DNA of 64,000 nt from contig OX235279.1 in NCBI GenBank assembly GCA_944472155.2, positions 144,730,199 to 144,794,198 on the forward strand. The letters run 5' to 3'. The notes beneath the pieces are model-generated. The model had not been told where the DNA came from. It worked only from the letters and a program-made list of their open reading frames with translations, and ran no database searches. Below, in pieces: positions 48,830-60,599 of this stretch. Position numbers and translations under genes: made by a program. Each line of letters begins with the position of its first letter. Within the stretch, counting starts at the first letter, position 1. Source of the DNA: Trichobilharzia szidati (taxonomy: Eukaryota; Platyhelminthes; Trematoda; Strigeidida; Schistosomatidae).

Positions 48830-51150
48830 GACACAGCTAACTAGCTGAGCTGTTATTTTTTGTTGAGTAGAACTTGCACCAGTAGGAGAATATCCAATGT
48901 TGAATTTTGATATTATACAACCTAGACTGAGCAACTTAACATTTTGTAGCGATGATCTCAAGAAACAGTTAAAGAACTTGACTTGGATACGCAATCGTTA
49001 GCTGTTCTCACAGTTGTCGAGTTTCTGTAATGTAATGGCTCAACAAGCTATACTAGTTGAAGTTCGGTTATTCGAAGAAAGTTTCACATGTAGTGATTAG
49101 TGATCAACACTTATTATGCAGGAGCTAAGGTTCTACTGTCCTGGAGAACTTGGTTATTTCTGGTCAGGGCTGGAATTAACAGCTGTTGTAGTGCAAGTAC
49201 CTCATCTCTTATGATGATAGTGTGGAATTTTCAGCATTTGGCGCAGTATTGCATCTAATTTACTCTCCAACACTAAAAACAATAAGATTACGGGGTAAAT
49301 GTAAGCAGGATTGATAGTGATAGCTTTTCGATATTATCAGTGAGAAAAAGTGTAAAATAATGATGTTAGTAGCTGAAATTATAAATTAATTGAAATAGTG
49401 TCACCACAGATACAAATAGGAGAAGATTAAGGAGGCAATTATTTTGGTAATATCATAGTAAGTCTTAGATTTCACGCTCAACACTATCTCTATCACACAG
49501 AATGCAGGCCAAATAGGGTATCTTTGTGTTTTGGTACTTGATCTGATGTATGTCTGAAGGTGAATTTGTACTTTTGGAGAAGAGGAGTGTGATGATAGCG
49601 AAACGAGTTTCTTCAATGACTCACCACAGTCATACCGTTGTCATGTTCTGGGGCTTTGGTTAATCAATGTAACCTCTTTAGTCTGTACAGTCAGTCTCAC
49701 CCTACAGTTGTTGCTAGCCTGAATTAGTTTCTTCAAACAAAATCCTTGAACGAGTCTAGTAGATAGGTCCGTAAGAATGGAAAAATATCATGATACTTCA
49801 CGACTCACTTTGACTATCTCCAACAACTGCTATTCCAACAAAATAAAAGATATGCTTTATCAGATGATGTCCAGTTTGATGTCAAAAGTAAAATGTTAGC
49901 ATCGGACATGCATGTTCCATTTTATAGGTGGGGAATTCTAATGAAAGAAGGGCACTTTTCTAGAACACTTTCGTGAACTTTGATCAAGTGTTATTTTGTG
50001 AAGATTTGTACCTTTAGCTGGATAAATTTAAGAAATAAGCAGGTGCAAAGCCTTTACACATTCAACTTGTCAATGGAAATGTCAAGTTTCTGTCTAGGGA
50101 GAGATTAAGTGAACATATGTTCATCTACGCATGATAGCGATACCCATTTTGATGAAGTCTAGAAACATATCTAGTCCACAATGCAAAGTATAGTGAAGAG
50201 AATCTATTACATCCAAAAAGGGTGGAATTCAATGGATTTTTGAAGTCTTATCAGAAACGATTGATGTAAGGAAGTTGCTTTTGGAGGACAAGATGCGAAG
50301 GATATTGGAACTTCAAGTCTTTTCTGATGACTGTAAACAATGAAGGATGACGAATGGATAAGCGTCAACAATAGCTGAATGAAGAAACAAGTCTTTGACA
50401 ATATGATACTGTAAACAAGATGGAAGAACTGAGTTAGATATTGACGCAAATTTAAAAAGGATTCATAAACTAGTACAGAAAGTTGTCTGTATTCATGTGA
50501 TGTGAATTAAGTCAACAAAGAGATCTCTCTTCATAACTTCACATGTATAATGTAAAGTGCGAACATGAGGCAGAGACTACTGTCAGTTAGTAACATACAT
50601 AAACCGAAGTGTATGGGAAATATCAATGAAAAATAATGAGCAATCTTACATAATCGAGACGGTTGGCAGCTAATTAGTCAGGTGATAAGTAGTTACCTGG
50701 GTATATCCGATGGGAAACAAAAGCACAAAGAACTGAAAGTGGATTGAAGAAAAATTACGCATATAGAGTTTATTGCACATCGGTGGTTGAGGTGTAGAAC
50801 ACCCGCCAGCTAAGTTAGAGGTCTGGATAGTATCATCGGCTAACGTACTCCTAAGCCTCATTTCTTGTGAACCCGGAAGGAAGAGAAGTTTGGACTAGCA
50901 ACCTAGTCCGTAGTAACGACACTGAAACTTCAAAACACGATACCCATGCCCTACTCGGAAAGCAAGGAATGATGAAGAATCTAGAATTAATTATGCAACA
51001 TATCAAGATAAGGAAATTGGCAATGAGGTCATGGTGAAATGTTTCTAAACTCAAAGTTCATGTTTTTCTTTATGGATTGATGGATGTAAGCGAAATCCTA
51101 TTAACTGGCTTTTAACTTACTTTGTATATGATGCTGAATCAAGTATCCGC
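48830..51150. other. Unassigned non-coding stretch
   Basis: Only short ORFs. 49205-49270 (GTGTGGAATTTTCAGCATTTGG...TATTGCATCTAATT) resembles 59125-59170 and is part of a dispersed repeat. The rest is unrecognised. Confidence 0.4.
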
Positions 51151-51170
51151 TAGTGCTACATACTTAGAAT

Positions 51171-51425
51171 TATTTTTGATTACACACTAGTCAGTAACTA
51201 GTGTAATGTGTCTAGTCCTATCTTCGGTGCAGACTGAATTCTATCAGTCATGTTTGCAATGTGGCCACCATGCTAGGTGGCTCGCCATTACGGTGCACTG
51301 TGAATTGTTGGTGAGCCACCTAGCATGGTGGCCACATTGCAAACATGACTGATAGAATTCAGTCTGCACTGAAGATAAGACTAGACACATTACACTAGTT
51401 ACTGACTAGTGTGTAATCAAAAATA
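51171..51425. repeat. Foldback (inverted repeat), 113-bp arms, 29-base loop
   Basis: The arms 51171-51283 and 51313-51425 are reverse complements with about two mismatches seen by eye. The loop is 51284-51312. It starts TATTTTTGATTACAC and ends GTGTAATCAAAAATA. Confidence 0.93.
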
Positions 51426-51459
51426 TCCAATACAGTCCTACAGGAGGTCAGTCGCGAGC

Positions 51460-51530
51460 CTGAATAGCTCAGTGGTAACGTCTCTGAATTCAGCACTGGG
51501 TGACGAGGGTTCGAATCTCAGAAGGGACAT
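51460..51530 (+). ncRNA. tRNA-like pol III promoter region of SINE
   Basis: A box TAGCTCAGTGGTAA (51465-51478) and B box GGTTCGAATCT (51509-51519) are at tRNA-like spacing. No clean acceptor stem closes, so it is a promoter-bearing SINE head rather than a tRNA gene. Confidence 0.75.
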
Positions 51531-51554
51531 CAGTTCCTTCAAGGTTGCAGATAC

Positions 51555-51599
51555 GCCTTGCTGATGAGCGCCAACTAGCACGAAACCTAGGTCCAAGGC
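51555..51599 (+). ncRNA. Hammerhead ribozyme, type I, intact conserved core
   Basis: Stem I is GCCTTG (51555-51560) with CAAGGC (51594-51599), six perfect pairs. The core is CTGATGA (51561-51567). Stem II is GCGC/GCAC with one C-A mismatch around a CAACTA loop, then GAAAC. Stem III is ACC/GGT with a TA loop, and the GTC cleavage site ends at 51593. All core residues expected of an active hammerhead are present. Confidence 0.85.
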
Positions 51600-51649
51600 T
51601 TCCTGCCGATTGCCTCCAACCATCTAATACCAACAATACTTAGAATCAA

Positions 51650-53100
51650 TAATGTATTCTGGAAGTGAACTACTGGGTTTTCTGCATTCTCTTTTTGACA
51701 AGCAATATTGGTGGGTGTTTATAAGCACACCTGGACAATGTCTTGTTGGTGCGGCCTATGCACAGGACCAAATAATCTGATGATTACGCATAGAAGTAGG
51801 CATCAATCGGGTCTAGCCTTTGTCATTTCAGTGAATAACAGTGTGTGCGAAGAAATTCTTTGATTTCCCCTTGGGTATAGGTTTTAAATTTAAATGTTGC
51901 TGAAGGATCCCAGCTCCTTAATTAATGTATCTTCTGTACAAATGCGATAAATTTTCATTACAAGAGACACGAGGATTTCTACTGCTGCTCATTGGAACAA
52001 TACTGTGAAAGTTTGTCAGTTGTTCATTCCATTTTGACTTGTGGGAAGTTGATATTTCGTTGGTGTATCTCTAGGCTTCATCTTCTCTACTCAATGTATT
52101 GTTCACCAAAACGTCGAAGACGATTACATGGTAGGAAAAAAGCCTGAAACCAAAAAATACTGAGTGAAGCTAATACCATAGAATTACACAGGAAAGTAAC
52201 AAAAGCCGAAGTTCTGGATTATAAATCTGGATCAAAACTCATGACTAGTATTTTCGGCTGGACTTATCCGGCATGTTGGTTGAAATTTCGCTCGGCAAAT
52301 TTGTTTTGTCAATAGTTTTTAATAAAATTTTGTTGTATGTTTTCTAGATTGATAGGAATTCTCATTTCCTGGCTATTTATGTTGGTGTCTGCGTCATTTA
52401 ATCTGACTGCGACACACTTAGCATATTGGTTGTAATGATTAGTGTTTCATGCTGAATGCGTCAAAACATCTCTACAATGAAGAAGATGGGGTAGTTGGTG
52501 GGTAATGTCATCTATACAAGTAGTTTATTTCTTGTAGAAGCTGCAGCTTTCGACATAGTGTCATTCAATGAAGACTACGTCAAAATGTGGCTATTTTCGT
52601 GTGATGAACAGTACTATTTTACAAAAGAATGCTATCAGTACATGGGAATCACCTATAAATGCCAACAGAACATAAAACCAATGTGTAAAGGAACGGCTAT
52701 GGAACTGCAATCCAACATAACCGACTAACATGGACGAAAATGACCTTTGAGCGTCTCACTCCATCAATGACCTTGAGCATGCGGGATAATTTCAGCCGTA
52801 TTTTCTGGTCATTTAGTGTGGTTACCTCATTTGACACAGCAACGAGTCAGTAAGTTAGGGAAACTGCATTAAAAAAAATAACTTCAGGGAGTAAAGCTGG
52901 ATAAATCCAATAAGCAAGTCGTGTGAATAAATTGGTATGTTAATGAGTTATAAATTGTTCCCGGAATGTTATTCACTTATTGATACTGTCTGATTTCTCC
53001 GGATTTGCTTCTTACGAGTACAGCTCAGTCTACACACGATTATTATTGCTGAAACTTCAGATACTGAAACTCCTCACCCACTGAGTTCATTTCAATGACT
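51650..53100. other. Unassigned; contains a dispersed repeat at 52390-52800
   Basis: Blocks shared with 17030-17200 lie at about 52395-52430 and 52770-52790. A 77-codon frame (52495-52725) with several cysteines has no recognised domain and is bounded by those repeat blocks. Confidence 0.4.
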
Positions 53101-53790
53101 TTAAACAAAATCGTGGCTTACATGAATTATTCCATTTCCATGATTTTACTATCACAGACAACACTGAAGTTGAAACTAAATCGAATGTTAAATACTTTAG
53201 ATTGTATATTTCCTCTCATATTTCCTGATCTTCCCACATCATGTTAGTTCCTAGGAAGACATTTCGTTTGATCTTCTACTCAGGGAAGTTAAGACAATTT
53301 GGTACCAGTCAGTCTTTATTGCTACAGTTTCTTAATTCTTGTGTTCAACCCTTTCTTATTAATTTCTGCCTCTTAACCTTTTCTGGGCTACTTAAGAAAA
53401 ACTTTGTTATATTGCGAAGGGCACTGAAAGCAGTCAGTGGGGCGAATGGGTGGTAGTTAAACCAGTTTGTTAATACTGTTGTTGATAGACGCTTGAACTA
53501 ATGCAAGCAATTAGCGGACATTATCTTGTCCGACCCCGAGCATCCTCTCTATACACAACTTTCCTCTTGCACCTCATCAGATAGAAGTGGAAGCAACCAT
53601 AGAAGACTGTTTGCTCCGAAGATTAAGTATAAAATCTCTACAGTAGCTCACTTGGTATACATTTTATATGATGAGAAAGCGTGTGACGGCGTTTTAGCAA
53701 GTGATGCTTGGTGGACACGTGATCAATGCATCCACAAACCGAAGGAAACCCAGTATGTGCTTTAGACATCCTGTGAGGCAAAAGAGAAGC
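53100..53790 (+). mobile_element. CR1-like LINE 3' end
   Basis: Frames give TEVETKSNVKYFRLYISS, KTFRLIFYSGKLRQFG, SGLLKKNFVILRRALKAVSG and LSDPEHPLYTQLSSC, the RT C-terminus of the family at 20440 and 59480. Confidence 0.8.
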
Positions 53791-53799
53791 CAATAATTT

Positions 53800-54980
53800 T
53801 AGATGCAACTGTTAGCAAACTATAATCGCTATGATTGTTACTTGCATTACAAAGGCTCTTTCTAATCATAGGTAGGACAATAGGTTCATTCCACATTGAT
53901 GGATTATTCTCACTTTTCCATAATTTCTGGTTAGTCTCTGAGTAGAGTTCAGCTAATATCTCTTAAAAAGGCCGAAGATAAATTGTTTGGGCTGGGTACT
54001 TTAAAGTACTTAGGTACTTGGAGTTCCATTTGCGATGTCCTCTTCGTTTGGTGGTTCAGTATTAACTGACTATGGAGCACTGTAATTGATGGTGTTGGAC
54101 GCTAGCACTGTGGGTTAGCCATAATGTTCCGTAGACTGCTCTTACCGGCGTTCCAGGCAACTTTTCAGGTTACTGATTGGCATGAAAACTGCCTCATAGT
54201 TGGTCTCACTGATAACATGCTTCTAGCTGTCGTTTACTCTCATGAGGTGGAACGACCTCTGACCATAACAAGATACAGCTGTTGATTCCATCTCGTAAGC
54301 ACGCACTGACCACGAGGTTTCTCAGTCATTGCGTAAACACTGGTCGATCTTATTAGTAGGAGACTTAGGTAGGTCTTTTTAATTGCTATTCACCAGAATG
54401 GACCAACGGGCGCCTGGAAGTTGCGAGGATCCATGTATAATTTAGCTGGAATTTCTTTTAAGCCACAAGCGGCTTTACTCGTTAGTTCCTTTGCGTTTTT
54501 TAAGTGTAACCAGTATTTGCTAATACCAGGCAGTGATTTGTAACTAGCCTTGAACTCAGTTTGGTTTGATGCTTGACAGGGGTATTAAGTGCTCCATTGA
54601 TTCTTGATGAACTTTGAATGCCATCCACTCTCTTCACCAATGTCCACACAACAGACTGGGTATGTTGCTAAGCTTAATATAATAGTAGTTATAAGAAATG
54701 GGAGTATTCTTCTATTGGCATATGTTTTTCCAAAAAATGAGTGATGAACAACTGTGTGCCCTTACTTGCCTACTGAATTATCAGTTTTCGACTATTTCGT
54801 ACAAATAATGCTACCATGTAGTTTGATTTTGGATATCGCTGATTCTTTATATACATTTTGTTTCCTGTCTTCCTATGTTTTTAATTGTGGCATGTATTTA
54901 AGACATTTTAACATTCTGTTCAGGTGACAATGTACTACAATGAAGATTTCTGAAGTTAATAGTTTTCTAAGATTACTTGA
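53800..54980. other. Unassigned
   Basis: No open frame with a recognised domain and no tRNA-like box. Possibly old LINE DNA. Confidence 0.35.
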
Positions 54981-54984
54981 TTCG

Positions 54985-55250
54985 ATGAAAGCAAAAGTAA
55001 GCATAGGAACATGAAATGTCCTCAACGTATTTGACGCCATCAAGGTTGCTTGGATTGCACAAGAAATGAGAAGATATAGTATAGAAGCGCAAGGAATCTG
55101 TGAGAGCAGATGGAATGTAAGCGAACTCTCCAAGTTGTGGACTGGAAAGTTATACATCACGCAGATTACAACTACGAGCACACTGAGAGTGTGGCTATCA
55201 TGACTTCACCAACAGCACTGAAAGCTCTCATAGTAGTGAGAACCATTCAA
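54985..55250 (+). pseudogene. RTE/SR2-like LINE endonuclease scrap
   Basis: MKAKVSIGT, NVLNVFDAIKVAW, IAQEMRRYSIEAQGICESRW parallels 27720-27860 of the fuller element. It stops where Penelope-like sequence begins. Confidence 0.65.
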
Positions 55251-55690
55251 ATCCAGGGTGCTGACTTTGTGGCCGGTTTGGACCAAGTGGTCTAATATCG
55301 AACTGTTGATGGTTTTTACTACACCTTTATTTAGCCACACTGGTAGATGTTTCCGAGGGGGCACGAAAAATCAAGTTCCTACAGCAATGGTCCAGCCAAT
55401 ACTACTGCCCTGGCCTTTCTTTAGTGGAGACTATGAATTTGTATTATTTTCATCTCTCCTAACTTTTCTGGTATTCAATGTGTTGTAATGCTGATGCTAT
55501 CAAACTGTAATCCATTGATATTATTAATATTGATTCGATGTTATTGAAGCAACATTAATTTTGTTAATAACACTAATTCATTCACTATTATGTGTATATA
55601 TAACTGTAGAACCTGATGATGAAGTTACTGAAAAGAATATTCTTTGTTCACTAACCATTCTTTTGAAAGCATTTTAATGGGCATTTTTAA
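55250..55690. mobile_element. Penelope-like remnant with internal inversion
   Basis: 55255-55420 matches 42040-42260 in the same orientation (Penelope-like GIY-YIG region, - strand coding). 55425-55690 matches the reverse complement of 41600-41860 (3' region). The element's two halves therefore face each other. A CTGATGA...GAAA motif lies at 55613-55635. Confidence 0.7.
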
Positions 55691-55989
55691 TCAATAATCT
55701 GATAACTGAAAAAGTACTCACAATGCTAACAATAGCTGTAATTATTTGTCAGCTGTCTGTGACGTACTGAGAGAGAGAGAGGGGGTGGAGAGAAACAACA
55801 ATAAAACTGAACACGACTTTCAATATCTTCAGCGTAATTACATGTTGATTATAGTTGACCAAATGATTTCAGTATACCCTTTCGTCTACTAATTTCTAGT
55901 CTCTCAATTCTGCCATATACCTGATGTCTTTATCATTCACTTTGTTTTTCACTACAACTATGAAGGTATAGGTGCTCATAACTGGTGGA

Positions 55990-56165
55990 ACTTGATTTTA
56001 CCATATTAGATAAGTTTATTTTAAATATCACACTGTGATGCAGTTTCATATCAGCTGATCTGATTATGAGCAATAATGTGTGTTCGAAACGTCATCCAGT
56101 TGTTAAAACTGCATCTCTACGTGATATTTAAAATAAACTTATCTAACATGGAGTTAGATTCTACC
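55990..56165. repeat. Hairpin repeat copy
   Basis: Arms AGATAAGTTTATTTTAAATA and its reverse complement (near 56125-56145) enclose GATTATGAGCAATAATG and CGAAACGTCATCC. Same family as 14472 and 34664. Confidence 0.7.
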
Positions 56166-56649
56166 AGGGTGCCCAAGTTCTCCACTTACATTAGTGGAAC
56201 TAGATGGTGAGTAGAATTGCTGCTAAACATTGAGTAACTGGTATGCATGGCAAGTCGTTCTTTAAAGTTGTAAATCTTAATCCACACACGTGGATACTAC
56301 ACGTGTTACTGATAACAAGTCAGTGATTTCTTCGACAGGTAATACTAACTGGAGTTTAAGGATTAAGTTTGAAAAAATGCTCATGGTAATGATTTGTCAG
56401 GTGAGTGCTAATCTGAGCAACATATCGACAACTGACTGAGAGTCAATAGGTAGAAAGACTGTTGTTGACATGACCGATATATTTACTGTCGATTATCTGT
56501 AAATTTTTAAGCATATTCACTAATCAGTTATTGTCTTTCTTTGTGTTTCTATGTTTGCTTTTTCCGAACGGTGGTAAATATATTTCTCTGAAGACTTCTA
56601 TAATGATCTCTTCCTTTGTCCTGTACAAATCAGTCACACTATGAAAAAT

Positions 56650-56810
56650 TTCTAGCCAAGTAGCTGAATAGTCAGCCTGAAGGTGCTGGATTCAATTCCT
56701 GGTGAGGTTATGAGTGCCTACTGCTGGACAGTCCCAAATTAAGGCGAAGCAGGTCTCTAGTGATCACTGACTTTCATTGGTTCACTAAATTATGTTGGCT
56801 TATAAAAATG
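56650..56810 (+). mobile_element. Sm-alpha-like SINE, decayed
   Basis: An A-box-like TAGCTGAATAGTC, a B-box-like GGATTCAATTCC, then a decayed hammerhead: CTGGACA in place of CTGATGA, GTCCCAAATTAAGGC, and GAAGC in place of GAAAC, with GGTCTC. It resembles 32780-32950 in layout. No activity is expected. Confidence 0.6.
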
Positions 56811-57059
56811 AATGAAAACCGTCACATAACAAATATACGAATCTTTTTATAATTATGAATTATTGCCTCTTTTGTATTCCCTTGTAATGTTTTCTCGTCT
56901 AAACGTACCAGCCAAGGATTCAGTGAAGTCATTGACATCGCCATTAAATTATCCCTAACTGTGAAAGATGACGCAGTGGTTCTCAGACTATCGTCTCATC
57001 TCAAACCAGGTCAATCATAAGGGCTGATAATCTCCTTGATGGATATGATATCTCTTCAA

Positions 57060-58450
57060 ATTACATACATTTTCAAAATATCTTCCGTTCAAGCTAGGCT
57101 ACTCAGCGACTCGAAGGAATACAACCAAAAGCTCCACTCTCAAAGAGGGGAACAGGGAATGATTACTTAACTACTAGCCCGTAATTCTGACATGCATTAT
57201 AGAAAAGGTATTAGAATCAATCATAGGGCATCAGCTATTAGACCCATATGGCCTACTGATGGAGGAATAGTATGGATTCTGATCAGGACGATCCAGCCTA
57301 ACTAACACACTTTGTTGGCTACAAGTGATACAGTAGAGACCAGGGATAAAATCCTGCTATATGACGTTGTTTTATCGATGTTAGTAAAGCATTCGACAAA
57401 TTGTCCCACTCAGGTCTCTTCAGTAAGCTGACAGCTTTTAGATTAGAGCAGTGGCTATGTGAGTGGTTAGAAAGCAAAAGGTAAGAGTTAGTGGTGTACA
57501 GTCAGGATGGAAAACATCATCGCGTGGATTACGTCAGGGAACTGTTCTAGGCGCCTTGTTATTACTTTTTTAGGTGAGTGAGCTACCGAAAATTCTTACC
57601 TCATAGTGATTATTATTTACAGACGACATTAAGATCTGGAAAACGGTAAATAATAATGATGATAGATCGGTATTACAAGGTGGTCCTGATAAACTAACTA
57701 AACCTCTGGAGTTTAGAAATTAATTCCAGGTAAAGCGTGATGATCCACTTAGGTGAGAGTTGGTACATATCGAACTGCGTATGGGACACAACTCGACGAT
57801 GTTAAGGGACAAAACGACTTAGGTATTAATATCGGTCATATTTTGAAAGAAACCGCATATTGTAGTTCAGCTGTAGGTAATGTTTTTTAGATGCCACGTA
57901 CACTTCAATGTGGTTTCAGACGATTAGATGAGTCTGTGTTCAAAGTATTCTACGCAACTCATGTGAGGTCTCATCTAGAGTACTGTATGTAATCGGCTAG
58001 TACATGCTTCAAGAATTTAGCACATATCATGGAAGGAGTAAACAGGATAGAAACCGAATTAGTCAGTAGTGTCTCACACCTTCCTTATGAGGGGAGGATG
58101 AAACATTTAAATCTCTGCCTGCTATCATCCCGAAGGAGATGAAGTGATTGAATTCTCGCATATTGTATGTTAAAGTGTGATTTAGGGAACAACGTTTCTA
58201 GTCTTTTCTCTCGCTCTCGGATACTTTTCGTAGATGTCGACAAAGTGGTGGTGAGACTTTGAACGAATAGAATACGTGTTGAATTTAGATTCCCACATAG
58301 AGTAGTGGACGAGTGGGACTCCTTACCCGATCAAGTAGTATCAGCTGTATCAGTGAAGGCTTTCAAAGATAAATTAGATCTCTGCCAAGAGACATGTATA
58401 TATTTCACGAATTAACACAAGCCACAAAAGCCTACTATCCTTTATCATCT
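57060..58450 (+). mobile_element. CR1/L2-like LINE, copy 2
   Basis: Near twin of 47170-48800: VFYATHVRSHLEYCM, RMKHLNLCLLSSRRR, RVEFRFPHRVVDEWDSLPDQ. It has more stops, but no SINE at the position equivalent to 48041-48155. Confidence 0.8.
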
Positions 58451-59050
58451 GAATCTGAATTACAGTTGTAAAATGAAACGTGCAATTCACTTCTGGCAGA
58501 TGATTGTGTTATCATTAATAATTGTATAAAACACACAATAATTGTGTTGCTTAAAACTGTTGAGGGAATAATTAATTATACCTATAATGATGATGATATC
58601 CAACGTCTTCTTTATTCGCATATTTTGCGTAAATTTATTTTGAAAATTGAAATATGTCATTTAGTGTATGCATACTATAGCACACATACCACTGACATAT
58701 ATATGTATATAGACTTTTATTGATTTTCATCATTGTTTTATATTCTGCTGCTGAATATTTGATCAGTTAATGAATAATGAATGAAGCAAGTCGAAAACAG
58801 TAATATCTCAAGTGTCTGCTAACCTTGAAGCAATAAATTACCAGACATATTTTTAAACTGTAGAACTTTGACTGTTATTTTTGCATCAATGATAAATATG
58901 ACTGAAAACAACTGTATGCAAGTACAGACGTGAAATATCACTTTGCCTATTAAAGCCAGAACAATCAATCACTGAAGATCGTCGACAGCCAATGAATAAA
59001 TAATAATACTTTTCTGATATGGCGATCGATGTCCAGTCTGGAAATACACA

Positions 59051-59051
59051 G

Positions 59052-59104
<53 letters not shown>
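59051..59104. repeat. (AAT)n microsatellite
   Basis: About 18 uninterrupted AAT units. They produce a spurious poly-leucine frame on the - strand. Confidence 0.95.
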
Positions 59105-59105
<1 letters not shown>

Positions 59106-59479
59106 GCAGTATTTGTGGTACAGGTATGGAATTTTCAGCGTGCATTACAATATTGCATCTAATTACCTCATAAACTTTATAAGATTTTAAAAACAAAGAG
59201 GAACAACAACAAAAAAATAGATAAATAAAAAGAAATAAAAAAAGAACAGCGTTGCATTCACATATTTAAACAATGCACCACAGGAATATGAAATATAAAA
59301 TTAGTGTGTAATAGAAGATGTGAACAACAATATAATAGTAACACAGAAAGGAGAACAAAAACTAATGGGAACTATTTCTTAGAGTGCCGCAGTAAGTTGA
59401 TCGTGTCATACCTAACGGATTTCTCATCATATAACAGCTGTGCCAGATAAGGTATTGTTGAGACTTTGTACTTGGTAGT

Positions 59480-60080
59480 CGTTGCATATAGCTTCCTATA
59501 GCTGCTTCTATTTCTACCAGATCAAATGCAAGGAGAGAGTTGCGTATAGAGAGGATGCTCGGGGTCTGACAATATAGTATTCGCTAGTTTCTTACATGAC
59601 ATTATATGTCTATCCACAATAGTGTTAACCAGTTGGTTTAACGATATCCCACTTCCCCTACTAACAGCTTTTAGTGCCCTTCTCAGCAAAGCAAAATCTT
59701 TCTTAAGTAGTCCAGGAAAGATTAATGGAGAGCAGTAAAGAGGGATGGGTAGAATACAAGAATTGACAAACTGAGAAAGCAAAGACTGCTTTATACCATA
59801 CTGCCTTAATTTCCTAACGTAGAACGTTAAGCGAAACATCTTTCTAGTAACTAGCAAGATGTGAGAGGACCAGGAAAGATCGGAGGAAATACTCAGTCCA
59901 AGGTACTTGACATTAAATGTAGTTTCAACCTCTATGCCGTCAATGATGGATTAGCCTTTCTTATGCCTTTATCATAGCTGTGTATATTTATATCATGGGC
60001 GATTATATGGAATATCCGTTTTTTGGAAATGACACCACATTTATCCAGTGGGTATTATAGAGTTTCAGTAATTGGGCCAA
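59480..60080 (-). mobile_element. CR1-like LINE 3' end
   Basis: 59857-59522 on the - strand gives LVTRKMFRLTFYVRKLRQYG, LKKDFALLRRALKAVSRGSG, VNTIVDRHIMSCKKLANTIL and SDPEHPLYTQLSPC. It continues decayed on both sides. Confidence 0.82.
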
Positions 60081-60408
60081 ATAACACCAGCATGATTTCA
60101 TGAAAATTCAATAGCATACGTTTAACTTTTGAATTTACCGCCTTCTTTAATCTATTCCATTGCGTAGACATAAGTATCAAGCAAGTTTTTCTGACAAAAG
60201 TGCAGAAAATGTGACGCAATTCAAGAATATAATACCACAGACAAAATATATGTCAGAAAAAAAATTTTTTCACGAAGAATTTCATTTAACAAGTAAATGA
60301 AAGATATAACCTGTCATTAAACCACCATAGCAATGGACTACGAGGCTACAATTATCGGGGATATGCAACAAAGTTACTCTTATATCATTGTTCCTTTTAA
60401 AATGTACT

Positions 60409-60592
60409 TTTTTTAATTTTGAATACAGCTTGATGCCACACCGTATTTTCAGTACAAGTATGGAATTTTCAGCATGGATATCGGTAGCCCAAATTTTGCA
60501 GGCCGACCATAGATATCGGGCGTGCGTCGGCAGGAATAGAACCCCGGACCATGTGCATGGTCGGCGAGAGTCCTAACCACTGTGCCACCGTC
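60409..60592 (-). mobile_element. tRNA-derived SINE, copy F
   Basis: The + strand runs from CAGCTTGATGCCACACCGTA to CCTAACCACTGTGCCACCG, the reverse of the family head. The tail copy is short (TTTTTTTAATTTTG). Confidence 0.88.
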
Positions 60593-60599
60593 TCACCTC

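Larger units (their letters stand above)
51160..51646 (+). mobile_element. Composite foldback + hammerhead SINE bounded by 11-bp direct repeat
   Basis: The direct repeats ATACTTAGAAT (51160-51170 and 51636-51646) enclose three parts: a foldback (51171-51425), a tRNA-like region (about 51460-51530) and a hammerhead (51555-51599) with a tail. The enclosing repeat suggests one insertion event rather than three. Confidence 0.7.

Noticed and set aside
51460..51530. tRNA gene
   Set aside because: Same reasoning: pol III boxes without a closed cloverleaf, part of a SINE.
52495..52725. 77-codon frame with several cysteines, possibly a small secreted protein
   Set aside because: No signal peptide pattern at its start, and it sits between blocks of a dispersed repeat.
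58969..59196. Frame with a long leucine run
   Set aside because: It is the translation of an (AAT)n microsatellite.
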